Notes: generated by a model not told the origin, from the letters alone. DNA of 64,000 nt from Thermococcus profundus (GCF_002214585.1 NZ_CP014862.1:992001-1056000); one strand, 5' to 3'. Counted from the stretch's first letter, positions 9,098-19,962 are shown. Numbers and translations: made by a program.

Positions 9098-9852
9098 GCG
9101 TAGCGCGAGAAGACGGCTTTTTTGAATTCCCTTACTCCCCTTTCATCTGCTTCAAACTCGATCCCTTCGTAGTCGATTCTCCAGAGGACGAGGTTTTCAG
9201 GGGGAGCGGGGGGAATCTTTCGGTCGAATCTTCCGGAGAGCATTCCCGAGACTTCCTCTGGGGTCAGGAGGCCGAGCCCGCAGAGGGAAATGGAGTTCAC
9301 TATCCTCCTCACCATCTCCCAGAGGAAGGATTTTCCTGTAACCTCAACTATGTAGTATCCGCTTCGGGGGATGATCTCCACCGAGGTGATCTCACGGATG
9401 GGCTCTTTTCCGGGTTCGAGCTTTGCAAAGGCGGAGAAGTCGTGGGTTCCCACAAAGAGCCGGGCACATTCCGGCATTGCATTGGGATCAAAACCCCTGT
9501 CCACAAGGTAGTAGCGGTAGGTCTTCGACTTTGCCCAAAACCGAGGGTGGAAATCGTCGGGAACCTCCGTCCACCCCAGAACCCAGACGTCCTTCAGATG
9601 GTAGTTCAACACCTCCGGTTTGGCAAGGTAGGCTTTTTCCGGTACTGGATCGAAGGAAACCACGTTGAAGAAGGCAGAAACGCCTCTATCAGTCCTTGAG
9701 GCACCTTTGAAGTTCGAGGTCGGAGGATCCTCTATGATCCCCAGCTTTTGAAGAACTCGAATTATCTCCCCTTCAACCGTTCTGAGCCCCGGCTGTCTCT
9801 GAAAGCCGTAGAAGGCGGTCCCATCGTAGGCCACGCGGAGGGCAATCCTCAT
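9046..9852 (-). CDS. truA: tRNA pseudouridine synthase A (TruA)
   Basis: 268 residues, the usual length. The catalytic Asp is in SRTDRGVSA (about residue 55). IALRVAYDGTAFYGFQRQP at the N-terminus and FLWEMVRRIV are family hallmarks. It makes pseudouridine at positions 38-40 of tRNA anticodon arms. The ATG ending at 9852 follows GGTGAT; a longer frame to 9921 lacks homology to the family. It overlaps the helicase gene tail-to-tail by 52 bp. Confidence 0.93.
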   Translation of the reverse strand: MRIALRVAYDGTAFYGFQRQPGLRTVEGEIIRVLQKLGIIEDPPTSNFKGASRTDRGVSAFFNVVSFDPVPEKAYLAKPEVLNYHLKDVWVLGWTEVPDDFHPRFWAKSKTYRYYLVDRGFDPNAMPECARLFVGTHDFSAFAKLEPGKEPIREITSVEIIPRSGYYIVEVTGKSFLWEMVRRIVNSISLCGLGLLTPEEVSGMLSGRFDRKIPPAPPENLVLWRIDYEGIEFEADERGVREFKKAVFSRYAHALARAAFLGDWLISL

Positions 9853-9998
9853 CGTATCACCCGGAAAACTGGTAGAGTCTCCAAGATTTGAATCCAGGTC
9901 ATAATCGGGCTTTAAAAACATTATTACCCGGTGGATTTTGTCTTAAGAATTATTTCAGCCATTCGTCAAGGACGCTTAAACGCCAGTGAAAGCGGCGC

Positions 9999-10022
9999 TG
10001 AAACTTTGCCAGCAAAGTTTCA
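9999..10022. repeat. Perfect 10-bp inverted repeat with CCAG loop
   Basis: TGAAACTTTG and CAAAGTTTCA are exact reverse complements separated by four bases. There is no T-run on either side, so a simple intrinsic terminator is not indicated. Confidence 0.7.
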
Positions 10023-10120
10023 TCGGAAAATCTCTTTCTCTCAGAAATGCAGAACACTAAGCGTGACTCTTTCGTGACGCATTAGCAAGGGATTTAACTT
10101 TAAAATCAATATTTTAGGAG

Positions 10121-10168
10121 GTTTGCTTTTTGTTCTGGCGTCTGAAGGACGCCTTGTTGGGAGCAAAC
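10121..10168. repeat. Nested inverted repeat (two-tier hairpin)
   Basis: Outer arms GTTTGCT (10121-10127) and AGCAAAC (10162-10168) enclose inner arms GGCGTC (10137-10142) and GACGCC (10148-10153), giving a stem-internal loop-stem shape in RNA. Confidence 0.6.
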
Positions 10169-10264
10169 ACTCTCAAATTGGATTTTCGAGAATAAATCCT
10201 TTGGAACTCGTATTTTAAAAGAGCACATTTTCTTCCGCCAGCGCTTTCGTCAGAAAGGGCTGAA

Positions 10265-10342
10265 TGGTGGGGCCGCCGGGATTCGAACCCGGGTCACGGG
10301 CTCCCAAAGCCCGCAGGATAGACCAAGCTACCCCACGGCCCC
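10265..10342 (-). tRNA. tRNA-Pro (anticodon TGG)
   Basis: Read on the minus strand, the acceptor GGGGCCG pairs with CGGCCCC. The anticodon arm CGGGC-TTTGGGA-GCCCG shows anticodon TGG, and the T arm contains GGTTCGAATCC. The 3' CCA is encoded in the DNA (10265-10267). No intron interrupts the anticodon loop. A TATA box lies about 30 bp upstream. Confidence 0.97.
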
Positions 10343-10369
10343 ATGCCCGGGAATAGGGCCCCTGCAAAG

Positions 10370-10379
10370 CTTATAAAGT
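10370..10379. promoter_or_regulatory. TATA box for tRNA-Pro, possibly shared with the glycosyltransferase gene
   Basis: On the minus strand CTTTATAAG sits about 30 bp upstream of the tRNA 5' end. The box is nearly symmetrical, and on the plus strand it is about 40 bp before the glycosyltransferase start, so bidirectional use is plausible. A second AT-rich stretch (about 10386-10395) is the alternative plus-strand box. Confidence 0.55.
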
Positions 10380-10415
10380 TTGCGGGTTTTAATTTTCTGG
10401 CCCGGGGGGAATGTA

Positions 10416-11507
10416 ATGAACGGAAAAACGCATAAAATAAAGGTGTCCGTGATAATACCAACGTACAACGAGAGAGACAACCTGGAGGAGCTCTTCGAGA
10501 GGATCTCCGATTCACTGGGGAGGGCGGGCTACGATTTTGAAATCGTGGTGGTCGACGATGACTCCCCTGACAAGACGTGGGAATACGCCGAAGCACTGGG
10601 AAAGACCAAGGGCTATCCAGTCAAAGTCATCCGAAGGATAAATGAGAAGGGCCTTTCTTCCGCCGTTATCAGGGGCTTCAAAGAGGCCTCCGGGGATGTT
10701 TTTGTAGTGATGGACGCGGACTTACAGCATCCGCCTGAGAAAATACCTGAACTCGTCGGGGCCATCGAAGAGGGAGCGGATATAGCAATAGCCAGCAGGT
10801 ACGTGCCCGGAGGAGGGGTTAAGAACTGGTACTGGTATCGGAAGCTCATTTCAAAGGGCGCCATAATGATAGGGCGCATTGCACTTCCCAAGATAAGGAG
10901 CGTCAAGGACCCGGTAAGTGGGTTCTTTGCCCTTAAACGAGAGGTCGTCGAGAACGCGGAGCTGAACCCAATAGGCTTCAAAATACTCATGGAGATTCTG
11001 ATCAAAGGTACCTACAAAAGGGTCGTCGAGGTCCCGTTCACCTTCGGATTGAGGAAAGCGGGTGAGAGCAAGCTGAGCGGAAAGACGATGATAAACTACC
11101 TCAAGCATGTCTACCGGCTTATGAAGTGGGAGGGCGAACTCGACAGACTGATAAAGTTCAGCATCGTCGGAACGTCCGGCATATTCGTAAACGAGGGATT
11201 TCTGTGGTTCTTCGTCTCGGAGCTGGGGATGGACAAGTATGTGGCCAACGTACCGGCAACCGAGCTTGCGATACTAAACAATTTCCTCTGGAACGACCTC
11301 TGGACTTTCAGAGACCTTAGAAAGCGTTCCCTGTGGAGAAGGCTCCTGAGCTTCCACGTTGCGGCATTAACCGGGGCCATCGTCCAGTGGATCATATACG
11401 CGCCCCTCGTGTACTTGGGGATAAACTACCTCCTAGCTAACCTCGTTGGCATAGGTGCATCCTTTATCGTCCGCTTCCTCTTCAACAGAAACGTGACTTG
11501 GGGATGA
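10416..11507 (+). CDS. Dolichol-phosphate mannosyltransferase with GtrA-like membrane domain
   Basis: 363 residues. The GT2 domain starts at VSVIIPTYNERDNLEELF with the nucleotide-sugar-binding VVDDDSPDKTWE and metal-site DADLQHPPEKI motifs (about residues 10-225). A GtrA-like domain with four membrane helices follows. This architecture matches Pyrococcus furiosus dolichol-phosphate mannose synthase, which moves mannose from GDP-mannose to a polyprenol phosphate at the inner membrane face for glycosylation. ATG 10416 is preceded by a GGGGGGA run. The longer frame to 10380 would start inside the promoter. Confidence 0.88.
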   Translation: MNGKTHKIKVSVIIPTYNERDNLEELFERISDSLGRAGYDFEIVVVDDDSPDKTWEYAEALGKTKGYPVKVIRRINEKGLSSAVIRGFKEASGDVFVVMDADLQHPPEKIPELVGAIEEGADIAIASRYVPGGGVKNWYWYRKLISKGAIMIGRIALPKIRSVKDPVSGFFALKREVVENAELNPIGFKILMEILIKGTYKRVVEVPFTFGLRKAGESKLSGKTMINYLKHVYRLMKWEGELDRLIKFSIVGTSGIFVNEGFLWFFVSELGMDKYVANVPATELAILNNFLWNDLWTFRDLRKRSLWRRLLSFHVAALTGAIVQWIIYAPLVYLGINYLLANLVGIGASFIVRFLFNRNVTWG

Positions 11508-11653
11508 GGGATATCCTCTGTTTGGAATTATTATCTCGGAGAAAATTTTATAAACTATTTTAATGTAAGTAAGTTGCAAAATAACAATAATGAATAAAAG
11601 TAGGAACTAGTCCGACTGAAGGGCGATATAAACACCATCCATATTACCTTTGA

Positions 11654-11667
11654 GAAACTACAGTTTC
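11654..11667. promoter_or_regulatory. Inverted repeat at the predicted transcription start of the ABC permease gene
   Basis: GAAACT-AC-AGTTTC is a perfect 6-bp inverted repeat with a 2-bp centre. It lies about 25 bp downstream of a TATA-like GATATAAAC (11624-11632) and 26 bp before the ATG, the usual place for a repressor operator. No regulator gene is adjacent. Confidence 0.4.
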
Positions 11668-11692
11668 GAGATAAACTGAGCGGGGAGATACG

Positions 11693-14131
11693 ATGAAGCT
11701 AAAGGTGTTTTTAAGGCACTACTTAAAGTCGTTTTCATTCTTTGCCATCCTGGTGCTCCTTGTTTCTGTTTTTCCTGCAGTGATCGTGGCCACGCTAGAG
11801 ATCGCTGGAAACCCCAGTCACGAAGGCTTCTCCAATACATACCTGGTAATGGAGCTTGAGAGGGGTCTCAGCAGCGGGAAAATAGAATACCTGAGATCAA
11901 ACGACCGCTTAATTTTCAACCCAAACTTTGTTGAAGTCTACCTGGGAAATAGAACTGACGAACTCCGACTTGGCGACGTTGAGAGAATAGTCGAGGAAGC
12001 GGGGCTCAAACCCGAGATCTACTATCCAGCATTCGTCGACGGGAGGCATGTCCTTCTGGTTCCCCTCGACGGCCCAATTGGAGAAGCCGACTGCTACACT
12101 TCACCAAACAAAAGAATCACAAAAGGCACCATCCCATATTCACCGTGGATAACCACGAAAAAGGGATACACAAGGAATCCACTCTACAACATTACGATAG
12201 AGTGTGCACTCCCCTTAAACACTTCCAGTGAAAAAGCCCGCGTTCTCTCATCCCTCCTTGACTATTCGCAATATGAAGAGTGGTGCATCTCCTCGGGAAA
12301 ACTCTTGAGCAGGTTTTTGAACTACACTGAAACCGATCAGAACCTCAAGAATGTCGGCGCTGGGGAGTGGATTTTCGTTATTCTCCCTGGAAAAGTTGAT
12401 GTTAACGCATTTTACGACCTCATCCTTCCCAAATTCAGAGAACATAACGTAAGTCCGTCTCTGTACGTCATCACCCCCGAATGGGTAAAGGCAACGGAAA
12501 GTCAAAAAACGCCTGTGAGCCATATCCTGGAGTACCTAATCTTGCTCCTCCCAGTCACTCCCGCGATATTGATCCTGTTCAAGCAGGAACAGGCAAACGA
12601 GCTGAAAATGAGGGAGGTCATGGGGGTAAATGGAGGGAGTGACTTCGTAGTCGATGTCTTAACAGCGGGCATAGTTCTGCTGGGAGCAGGGACATCATTC
12701 CTATTGCTGGATAGAGCGATGGGATTGGCAACCGCTTTTATTGTGCTGGTTCTCTTTTCTCTGAGGGTGTTCCTAACAGGCAAGGAAATAACTCAGTGGA
12801 GGGAGATACTTGTCTTCATCTCCCTGTTGGGTGTCCTCGGAATAGCCTCCTACTTCAACATGGCGCTGAGGATCAAGGCAACTAACGTCCTCACTCTGGG
12901 ACTCCCCCTATTTGACATTAACAAACGGGAATCGCTGTGGATATCTCTCTTCAGATACGGGCCCCTTGCTCTAATGGGGATTGGAGGGGTGTCAATACTT
13001 CCCCTGCTGATTGAAATCAAAGGGAGCATAGGGCAGAGGGGAATTACACGGACAATAGTGCCCAGCGTCCTTCCCCTAGTACTGCTTTTTCTTTATACCG
13101 GCTTCATACTGTCCACACCCCTCACCTCAATAGTGAGTGGAATTGACATGACCGTAGGTGCTACAGGCATCGTGGGATTCAAATACACTCCAAGCAGATT
13201 CAACCAAACAAATGAAGCCTATGACGCTGTAACGGCGGTCCTAGAGGCGAGAGAAACACCCTATACAACAATATGGAACGCTGGAAGTGTTGTCAGAGTG
13301 GACAGTGAACAGTTTATTGAGGGGCGGGGAAACCTGCCCTGCTACAAGGAGGATTTTTTGGAGTTTTTAAGAAATTCGGCACGAAGGAGTTCCTTGGCAG
13401 GAAAGCTCTATTCCCTGCTCTCGTCAAACAGAGGAAAACTCATAACAACGGAGGATCAGCTGAACTTGAAGTTCCAAGGCTTCAAAAAGGAGAAAGGTCT
13501 TCTCGCCTTTGGGCTTTCAACGGAAAACGGCATGGTCCGTACATTTTCGATACCATATAAAGTAGTCGACCTTCCCAGTGACGTTGGCTTTGCAGACACA
13601 TTTGTGGAGTGCTCTGTATTTGGCAAGGGGGATGAATCCCAAAGATTGTACCCGCAGTACATCCTGTTCTATGGGGATATGGATACGATCAAGGCTGTCA
13701 ACTTAACAGCCTCCGAATATAAAGACGTAATCGGCGAGTTTGCCTCGGTTAGAACGACCAGTGGAACTATCATTCAAGAGTATTCAAAAATAAGCGGTAC
13801 ACTCCCCATGCTGCTCTCAGCAATCCTTATGATTTTAACTTCCGCTGTAGTCGGAGCCAGGGACGCAGAGAGGGCTGCTGTTGTACACTGCCTAACAGAG
13901 ATAAACGGTGGGGATATTAAAGAGCTATTCCTTCCACTACTCCTTCTACTCCCACCGCTCTTCCTGCCATTCACCATTTTCAGAGATGCCTACGAAGTGT
14001 ACTCCATGGGCTTTCTCCCGGATGCAAAACTCCTGTGGTATCTAACGCTTCCAATGATTGGTTTCACAGCAGGAATCCTAATTTACAGCGCGGTGTTTGG
14101 GGCAAGGATTAAGCGGGGGTGTGAATTTTGA
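11693..14131 (+). CDS. Large FtsX/MacB-like ABC transporter permease (putative)
   Basis: 812 residues. One membrane helix near residues 17-37 is followed by an extracytoplasmic domain of about 230 residues, then a bundle of helices (about 280-470), a second extracytoplasmic domain (about 480-690) and a C-terminal group of three to four helices. This two-half layout with the partner ATPase gene overlapping its stop suits an FtsX-type exporter or surface-acting mechanotransmitter, not an importer. A family cannot be named more precisely from sequence. ATG follows GGGGAGA. Only the ATPase gene next to it shows a frameshift; this frame is intact. Confidence 0.6.
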   Translation: MKLKVFLRHYLKSFSFFAILVLLVSVFPAVIVATLEIAGNPSHEGFSNTYLVMELERGLSSGKIEYLRSNDRLIFNPNFVEVYLGNRTDELRLGDVERIVEEAGLKPEIYYPAFVDGRHVLLVPLDGPIGEADCYTSPNKRITKGTIPYSPWITTKKGYTRNPLYNITIECALPLNTSSEKARVLSSLLDYSQYEEWCISSGKLLSRFLNYTETDQNLKNVGAGEWIFVILPGKVDVNAFYDLILPKFREHNVSPSLYVITPEWVKATESQKTPVSHILEYLILLLPVTPAILILFKQEQANELKMREVMGVNGGSDFVVDVLTAGIVLLGAGTSFLLLDRAMGLATAFIVLVLFSLRVFLTGKEITQWREILVFISLLGVLGIASYFNMALRIKATNVLTLGLPLFDINKRESLWISLFRYGPLALMGIGGVSILPLLIEIKGSIGQRGITRTIVPSVLPLVLLFLYTGFILSTPLTSIVSGIDMTVGATGIVGFKYTPSRFNQTNEAYDAVTAVLEARETPYTTIWNAGSVVRVDSEQFIEGRGNLPCYKEDFLEFLRNSARRSSLAGKLYSLLSSNRGKLITTEDQLNLKFQGFKKEKGLLAFGLSTENGMVRTFSIPYKVVDLPSDVGFADTFVECSVFGKGDESQRLYPQYILFYGDMDTIKAVNLTASEYKDVIGEFASVRTTSGTIIQEYSKISGTLPMLLSAILMILTSAVVGARDAERAAVVHCLTEINGGDIKELFLPLLLLLPPLFLPFTIFRDAYEVYSMGFLPDAKLLWYLTLPMIGFTAGILIYSAVFGARIKRGCEF

Positions 14132-14807
14132 ATGGTTTCCAATCAATATCAGTTGAGAACCTGACGGTAGTGTACAGGCAGCGTAACGGCAGGGGCTGCC
14201 CGCACTCAAAGAATTCACCGGTACTTTCCCGAGGGGCGCGCTCACCGTTGTCTTTGGACCAAGCGGTTCGGGAAAAACGACCCTCCTAAAAGCCATCGGG
14301 ACTCTCCTTCCCCCAACGTCTGGAACGGTTTGGTACGGCAATACTAACCCGTACTCTCTAAGCAAAGAGGATCTGAGGAATCTGAGAAAGAGGATAGGCA
14401 TAAGTTTCCAAGAACCTATCTTTGTCCCCTCATTAACTCTTTGGGAGAACATAGAACTAGCCCTCAATGCCGCCGGAAAGCTCAATGCTGAACACAAAAA
14501 ACTGGCCCTCAATCTCGCAGATGAACTTGGAGTGAGACAGCTTTTGAACAAGAAGGCACACCAGGTCAGCGGAGGTGAGAAGCGAAGAATAGCGATAGTC
14601 ATGGCACTTTCAAAGAACCCGGAGGTTCTGATAATGGATGAGCCCACAGCGTATCTCGACGGGGAGTCGACAGAACGCCTCCTGTCCTTGATACAACGCC
14701 TAAAAGAGGACCGTATCATCATAGCAGCAACCCACGACCCGGAACTTGTGAAGGTAGGAAACGTCACATACAGGCTCCGTTACGGAAAGAAAATATCCGA
14801 GAGGTAG
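14128..14807 (+). pseudogene. ABC transporter ATPase, interrupted by a -1 frameshift
   Basis: Translation from TTG 14128, which overlaps the permease stop, gives a good ABC N-terminus (ISVENLTVVYRQRNGRG) and then reaches a stop at about 14288. The rest of the ATPase is in another frame from about 14196: GPSGSGKTT Walker A, SFQEPIFVP Q-loop, VSGGEKRRIA signature, VLIMDEPTAYLD Walker B, ATHD switch, ending at 14807. Adding one base near 14192-14199 (in AGGGGCTGCCC) restores one frame of about 226 residues. All motifs survive, so this is a very recent mutation, a sequencing error at a GC run, or recoding. Confidence 0.85.
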
Positions 14808-14820
14808 GTAGAAAGAAAAA

Positions 14821-16533
<1,713 letters not shown>

Positions 16534-16535
16534 TT

Positions 16536-17456
16536 ATGGAAACTCCTCGTATTGACATTGGGAGGACTATCCGCGATAAAAAGTTTCTGAGCTTGATCTT
16601 TATAGCAGTCCTCTTGACATCGATTCTTCCGTTTCCGCTCCTCATTGACTTCACGAGGGATTACAGCAAGATGCACGAGCTCATGGACAGGATGGTGAAG
16701 GAGGATGACGCGATAGCATGCCACAGGACACTGGATATTATCCCGAACACTCGGAACCTCACCCTGAAATGCGATGATGAGTACTACCACCCAGATGAGA
16801 GGATAACGGAGTGCTGTGGACTTTCAGTCTATCAGAGCACGTATCAGGAGTACCGTCGGGTGGTAGACCGGGTGAAGAGGGATCTTCCAAAGACCATTGT
16901 AGCTTCGATATGGATACTGCTGTCGGTTCTGTTCTCCTACTACGCACTCATCGATGCCGCGGTATCTATATCCCAGAAAAAAGAGGTCTCCATCGGGGAG
17001 ATCATTAGATCCTCTCTCAGGGCATTTCCGGCTCTCATCGCTTCAGAGGTCTTAACGTTTCTCGTTGTGTTGGTGTTGCTTCTCATTGTTTCCATACCGC
17101 TGATTATCTTTGGCCCCTTAGCCAGGATCATCGAAGTGATAATCGGCATGCCTGCCCTTCTCCTAGTGGTCCCTGCCTACTACTTCATCCGGAAGGTGTA
17201 CGTGCTCGATAGAATCTGGAACGTCGTGAGGAACAACCCCGGAGGTTACATCGTCCTTGGCATAGTTGGGCTGGTGTTTGCTGAGCTCTCAAAGCTCCAG
17301 TACTATCACTATTTCGGAGCCACCACGCTTCTCCTGTCTGCGGCTATGTCGACCGTTGGGCTCATAGTGTATAGCCTGGGAGGATTGGAGGTCTACTTAT
17401 CCGCCGAGAAAAGCGAAGGGGAGCGGGAGGAAAATCCCGAAGAAAAGCTATTCTAA
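16536..17456 (+). CDS. Integral membrane protein of unknown function
   Basis: 306 residues, family not recognised. A membrane helix at about 20-40 is followed by an extracytoplasmic loop of about 85 residues containing four cysteines (AIACHR, LKCDDE, ITECCG), then about five further helices from residue 120. The C-terminus is highly charged and acidic. ATG 16536 has GGTGGGGG upstream, and ATTAAATACA near 16497 is a likely TATA box. The 3' end overlaps the convergent UPF0212 gene by 9 bp. Confidence 0.75.
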   Translation: METPRIDIGRTIRDKKFLSLIFIAVLLTSILPFPLLIDFTRDYSKMHELMDRMVKEDDAIACHRTLDIIPNTRNLTLKCDDEYYHPDERITECCGLSVYQSTYQEYRRVVDRVKRDLPKTIVASIWILLSVLFSYYALIDAAVSISQKKEVSIGEIIRSSLRAFPALIASEVLTFLVVLVLLLIVSIPLIIFGPLARIIEVIIGMPALLLVVPAYYFIRKVYVLDRIWNVVRNNPGGYIVLGIVGLVFAELSKLQYYHYFGATTLLLSAAMSTVGLIVYSLGGLEVYLSAEKSEGEREENPEEKLF

Positions 17457-17825
17457 CTCCACCCCGTTTCCTTCCTCTTCCCCCTCGATCTCCCTTATCT
17501 CGTAGACCTTCAGCGGAACCTTTTTGAGGGCCTTCCCAACCACGGCTTTGGCTATTCTCTCCGCGTGCTCGATGCTCTGAGCGTTGAAGACCTTGAGAGT
17601 GAGGTACATCCCAACCAGACCCACGGAGCCTATTACAAAGGCGCTCTCGAAGTGGGCCCCGCAGACGGGGCACTGGGAGTAGCCTATCTCAACCCTCACG
17701 AAGTCGAGGTTCTCCTTGTTCAGCGCCTTGGCCACCTTGCTCACTGCCACGTTTATGGCATCCTCGCTCGTCTCAACGTCCCGGACTATTATAGGGGCCT
17801 CAAGCACAACCACGTAGTCTCCCAT
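17448..17825 (-). CDS. UPF0212/DUF555 family protein
   Basis: 125 residues. It begins MGDYVVVLEAPIIVRDVETS, the hallmark of this conserved archaeal family, and contains a CPVCGAHFES knuckle (one CxxC) that could bind zinc as a dimer. The biochemical role is unknown. The start at 17825 follows GAGGTGA; an ATG six codons further upstream is less likely because family members begin at MGDY. It is the downstream gene of a two-gene unit with the DUF357 gene. Confidence 0.85.
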   Translation of the reverse strand: MGDYVVVLEAPIIVRDVETSEDAINVAVSKVAKALNKENLDFVRVEIGYSQCPVCGAHFESAFVIGSVGLVGMYLTLKVFNAQSIEHAERIAKAVVGKALKKVPLKVYEIREIEGEEEGNGVELE

Positions 17826-17835
17826 CCTTCTCACC

Positions 17836-18123
17836 TCAGCCAAAGGCGAACAGCCTGTCGTCCTCCCCTCTGAAAACCCCGAGTCTTACACCTGCGTCGA
17901 TAAAGCCGTGGGCGTAGTTTAGAGCGGCGAAAGCGGTAACGTAATCCCCCCTCTCGTAGTAGTACCTCGCGTCCTCAAAATAGCTCCTGGCCATGGTCAA
18001 AAAATCCTCCGCGACCTTCATAAGGAGGCTCTTCTCGTGGACTGCCACCTCAAGGGTTTTTAGGGCCTCCTCCGTTATTCTAAAATACTTCTGGAGCTTC
18101 TCCTCTGTTATCTCTCGCTCCAC
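17836..18123 (-). CDS. DUF357 family protein
   Basis: 95 residues, all helical, with [31 protein letters not shown], a TPR-like helical pair typical of archaeal DUF357 proteins. The function is unknown; the helical hairpin suggests protein-protein contact. GTG start at 18123 with GAGG upstream. The stop is 10 bp before the UPF0212 start, so they are likely cotranscribed. Confidence 0.85.
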   Translation of the reverse strand: MEREITEEKLQKYFRITEEALKTLEVAVHEKSLLMKVAEDFLTMARSYFEDARYYYERGDYVTAFAALNYAHGFIDAGVRLGVFRGEDDRLFAFG

Positions 18124-18219
18124 CGGTCTCGCCTCGGAGATGGTTGAGCCGCGGTTTTATAAACCTTGCCCACCATCATCATTAAATACCATCCCAACCA
18201 AACTCGGGCGGTGGAAGCG

Positions 18220-18951
18220 ATGATAAAGGTCGTTCTCTTCGACCTGGATGACACCCTCATAGACACTACAAAACTGGCCGAGATGGCGAGAAAAAACGCT
18301 ATTGAGGGTATGATTCGAGCGGGAATGCCCGTTGACTTTGGAATAGCCTATCATGAGCTCCTTGAGCTGATAAACGAGTACGGGAGCAACTTCTCGCACC
18401 ACTTCGACTACCTGCTGAGGAGGCTCGATCTCCCATACAATCCGAAGTGGGTAGCCGCGGGGGTCATAAACTACCACAACACGAAGATGGCCCACTTAAA
18501 GACGGTCAAAGGGGCAAAGAGAACCCTGCTCCGCCTTAAGGAGATGGGACTCAGGCTCGGGGTCATCACCGACGGCGATCCGATAAAGCAGTGGGAGAAG
18601 ATACTGCGAACTGAAATAGAGGACTACTTCGACGAAGTCCTCATCTCCGACTTCGTCGGCGTGAAGAAGCCCCACAGGAAGATCTTTGAGAAAGCGGTGG
18701 GACGCTTCGGGGTAAGTCCTGAAGAAGCCCTGATGGTCGGGGACAGGCTGTACTCCGACATCTACGGGGCAAAGCAGATCGGCATGAGAACGGTGTGGTT
18801 TAAATACGGCAAGTATGCTAGCAGGGAGCTGGAGTACCTCGAATACGCCGACTTTGTGATAAGATCCCTGGAGGACGTCGTTGAGATAATAAGGGGGATC
18901 GAGAGTGAGGAGAGGGAAGAGCGTTCAGATAAGGAAGTTCATGCTGATTGA
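18220..18951 (+). CDS. HAD superfamily hydrolase (subfamily IA)
   Basis: 243 residues. Motif I is [12 protein letters not shown] with nucleophile D8 and acid/base D10, motif II LGVITDG, motif III Lys in [11 protein letters not shown], and motif [18 protein letters not shown]. It is a phosphatase or related phosphotransfer enzyme of unknown substrate. ATG 18220 follows GGCGGTGG. It overlaps the next gene by up to 47 bp. Confidence 0.85.
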   Translation: MIKVVLFDLDDTLIDTTKLAEMARKNAIEGMIRAGMPVDFGIAYHELLELINEYGSNFSHHFDYLLRRLDLPYNPKWVAAGVINYHNTKMAHLKTVKGAKRTLLRLKEMGLRLGVITDGDPIKQWEKILRTEIEDYFDEVLISDFVGVKKPHRKIFEKAVGRFGVSPEEALMVGDRLYSDIYGAKQIGMRTVWFKYGKYASRELEYLEYADFVIRSLEDVVEIIRGIESEEREERSDKEVHAD

Positions 18952-19489
18952 CTCCGCCTACAAGTCGAGGATCCTGAGCGGGAATAAGGTAACGACGATA
19001 CGCTACGGGGACTACGAGGCAAAACCTGGGAAGGAGGTTTACCTTGTTATAACTCCAAGCGACACAGTCATTGCCAAGGTAAGGATAACCAAGGTGGAGA
19101 AGAAGAAAGTTAAAGAGCTCACCAACGAGGATGCCAGGCTGGACGGCTTCTCCGACGTTAAAGAACTGTTGAGGGCACTGAACAAAATCTACGGGGAGCT
19201 CTACGGGGACGACGAGGTTACGATCATCGGCTTCGAGGTCGTCAAGCGCTTCGATGATGGAATTCCGCTCAAGTGGCTGAAGGGCCTCAACTACCGCGAG
19301 CCGGTGGAGATAGCGCGCCTCTACCTTGAAAACCAGGGCAAGCTCAACCTCAACCGCGAAACTGACTTCATCCTCAGGCGGATTTACAACGAAGGGCTTG
19401 GGAAGGCGGTCAGAACTTTCGGGCCGAAGAAGGTTCAGCAGGCGCTTCTTAAAGCCTATCATGCCCTCTACAACGAAGGACTGATCTAG
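18905..19489 (+). CDS. ASCH domain protein
   Basis: 194 residues. The N-terminal half matches the ASCH beta-barrel ([27 protein letters not shown] with the characteristic Lys/Thr/Arg ring), a domain that binds RNA or modified nucleotides. The C-terminal half is helical and unassigned. GTG 18905 keeps the whole first strand of the domain; ATG 18941 with AAGGAAG upstream is the alternative and would trim 12 residues. Overlap with the HAD gene points to a coupled unit. Confidence 0.75.
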   Translation: MRRGKSVQIRKFMLIDSAYKSRILSGNKVTTIRYGDYEAKPGKEVYLVITPSDTVIAKVRITKVEKKKVKELTNEDARLDGFSDVKELLRALNKIYGELYGDDEVTIIGFEVVKRFDDGIPLKWLKGLNYREPVEIARLYLENQGKLNLNRETDFILRRIYNEGLGKAVRTFGPKKVQQALLKAYHALYNEGLI

Positions 19490-19500
19490 GGGGGTTCTGG

Positions 19501-19962
19501 GTGAGGGGTTTTCTTGAAATCCTTGCGATATCACTTTTTCCAACTCTCGAAGGCAGGTACGCCGTAGTCTACGGGATCGGAAGAGGATATCCGCTCTGGG
19601 AGACGATAACCGCTTCAAGCATCGGTGTTCTTCTTCTATCTCTGCTCCTGCCGCTCTTTCTTCCGTACATAGACGGGATGATGACTTGGCTAGAGGGAAC
19701 CCCTCTGAGGAAGCTCGCCCGCCTGTACCTCTACTACGTGGGGAGAGTAAGGAAGAAGGCCCATCCGTACATCGAGAAGTGGGGTTTCTGGGGTCTCCTG
19801 GTTTTCGTCGCAATCCCCCTGCCCGGGACGGGAATATGGACCGGCGCCCTGGCAGCTTACATCCTGGGCATAGAGAGGGGGCGTGTGTTTCCGGCCCTGC
19901 TCCTGGGGGGCTTCATGAGCATGGGCATAACCCTTCCCCCCAGCCTCGGGATCTGGGGGTGA
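19501..19962 (+). CDS. Small multidrug-export family membrane protein (COG2426)
   Basis: 153 residues. It carries the family features: an N-terminal FPTLEGRYAVVYGIGRG, a helix, an amphipathic stretch, and VAIPLPGTGIWTGALAAYILG. Four membrane segments are visible. Despite the family name (Sm_multidrug_ex) transport has not been shown for most members. GTG start at 19501 preceded by GGGGGG. It is 11 bp downstream of the ASCH gene and 4 bp upstream of the oxidoreductase. Confidence 0.8.
   Translation: MRGFLEILAISLFPTLEGRYAVVYGIGRGYPLWETITASSIGVLLLSLLLPLFLPYIDGMMTWLEGTPLRKLARLYLYYVGRVRKKAHPYIEKWGFWGLLVFVAIPLPGTGIWTGALAAYILGIERGRVFPALLLGGFMSMGITLPPSLGIWG

Larger units (their letters stand above)
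9853..10264. other. 412-bp gene-free interval rich in inverted repeats
   Basis: No convincing gene is visible. The interval is AT-rich with GC-rich hairpins: a perfect 10-bp stem with a 4-base loop at 9999-10022; a 6-bp stem at 10137-10153 (GGCGTC/GACGCC) nested inside 7-bp arms at 10121-10127 and 10162-10168; and a near-perfect 10-bp pair at about 10239-10262. Such nested pairing next to a tRNA suggests a structured RNA, an intergenic repeat, or a remnant of an integrated element. A 21-codon TTG frame at 10130-10195 preceded by AGGAGG is possible but weak. Confidence 0.4.

Noticed and set aside
10130-10195. A 21-codon TTG frame after AGGAGG
   Set aside because: Too short to support; the same bases form the nested hairpin, which explains their pattern better.
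14078-14767. A 229-codon frame antisense to the ABC ATPase
   Set aside because: It is open only because the sense strand ATPase is GC-biased; the sense strand holds all ABC motifs after a single frame correction.
18818-19813. A 331-codon frame on the minus strand
   Set aside because: It runs antisense across three identified genes and has low-complexity basic composition.
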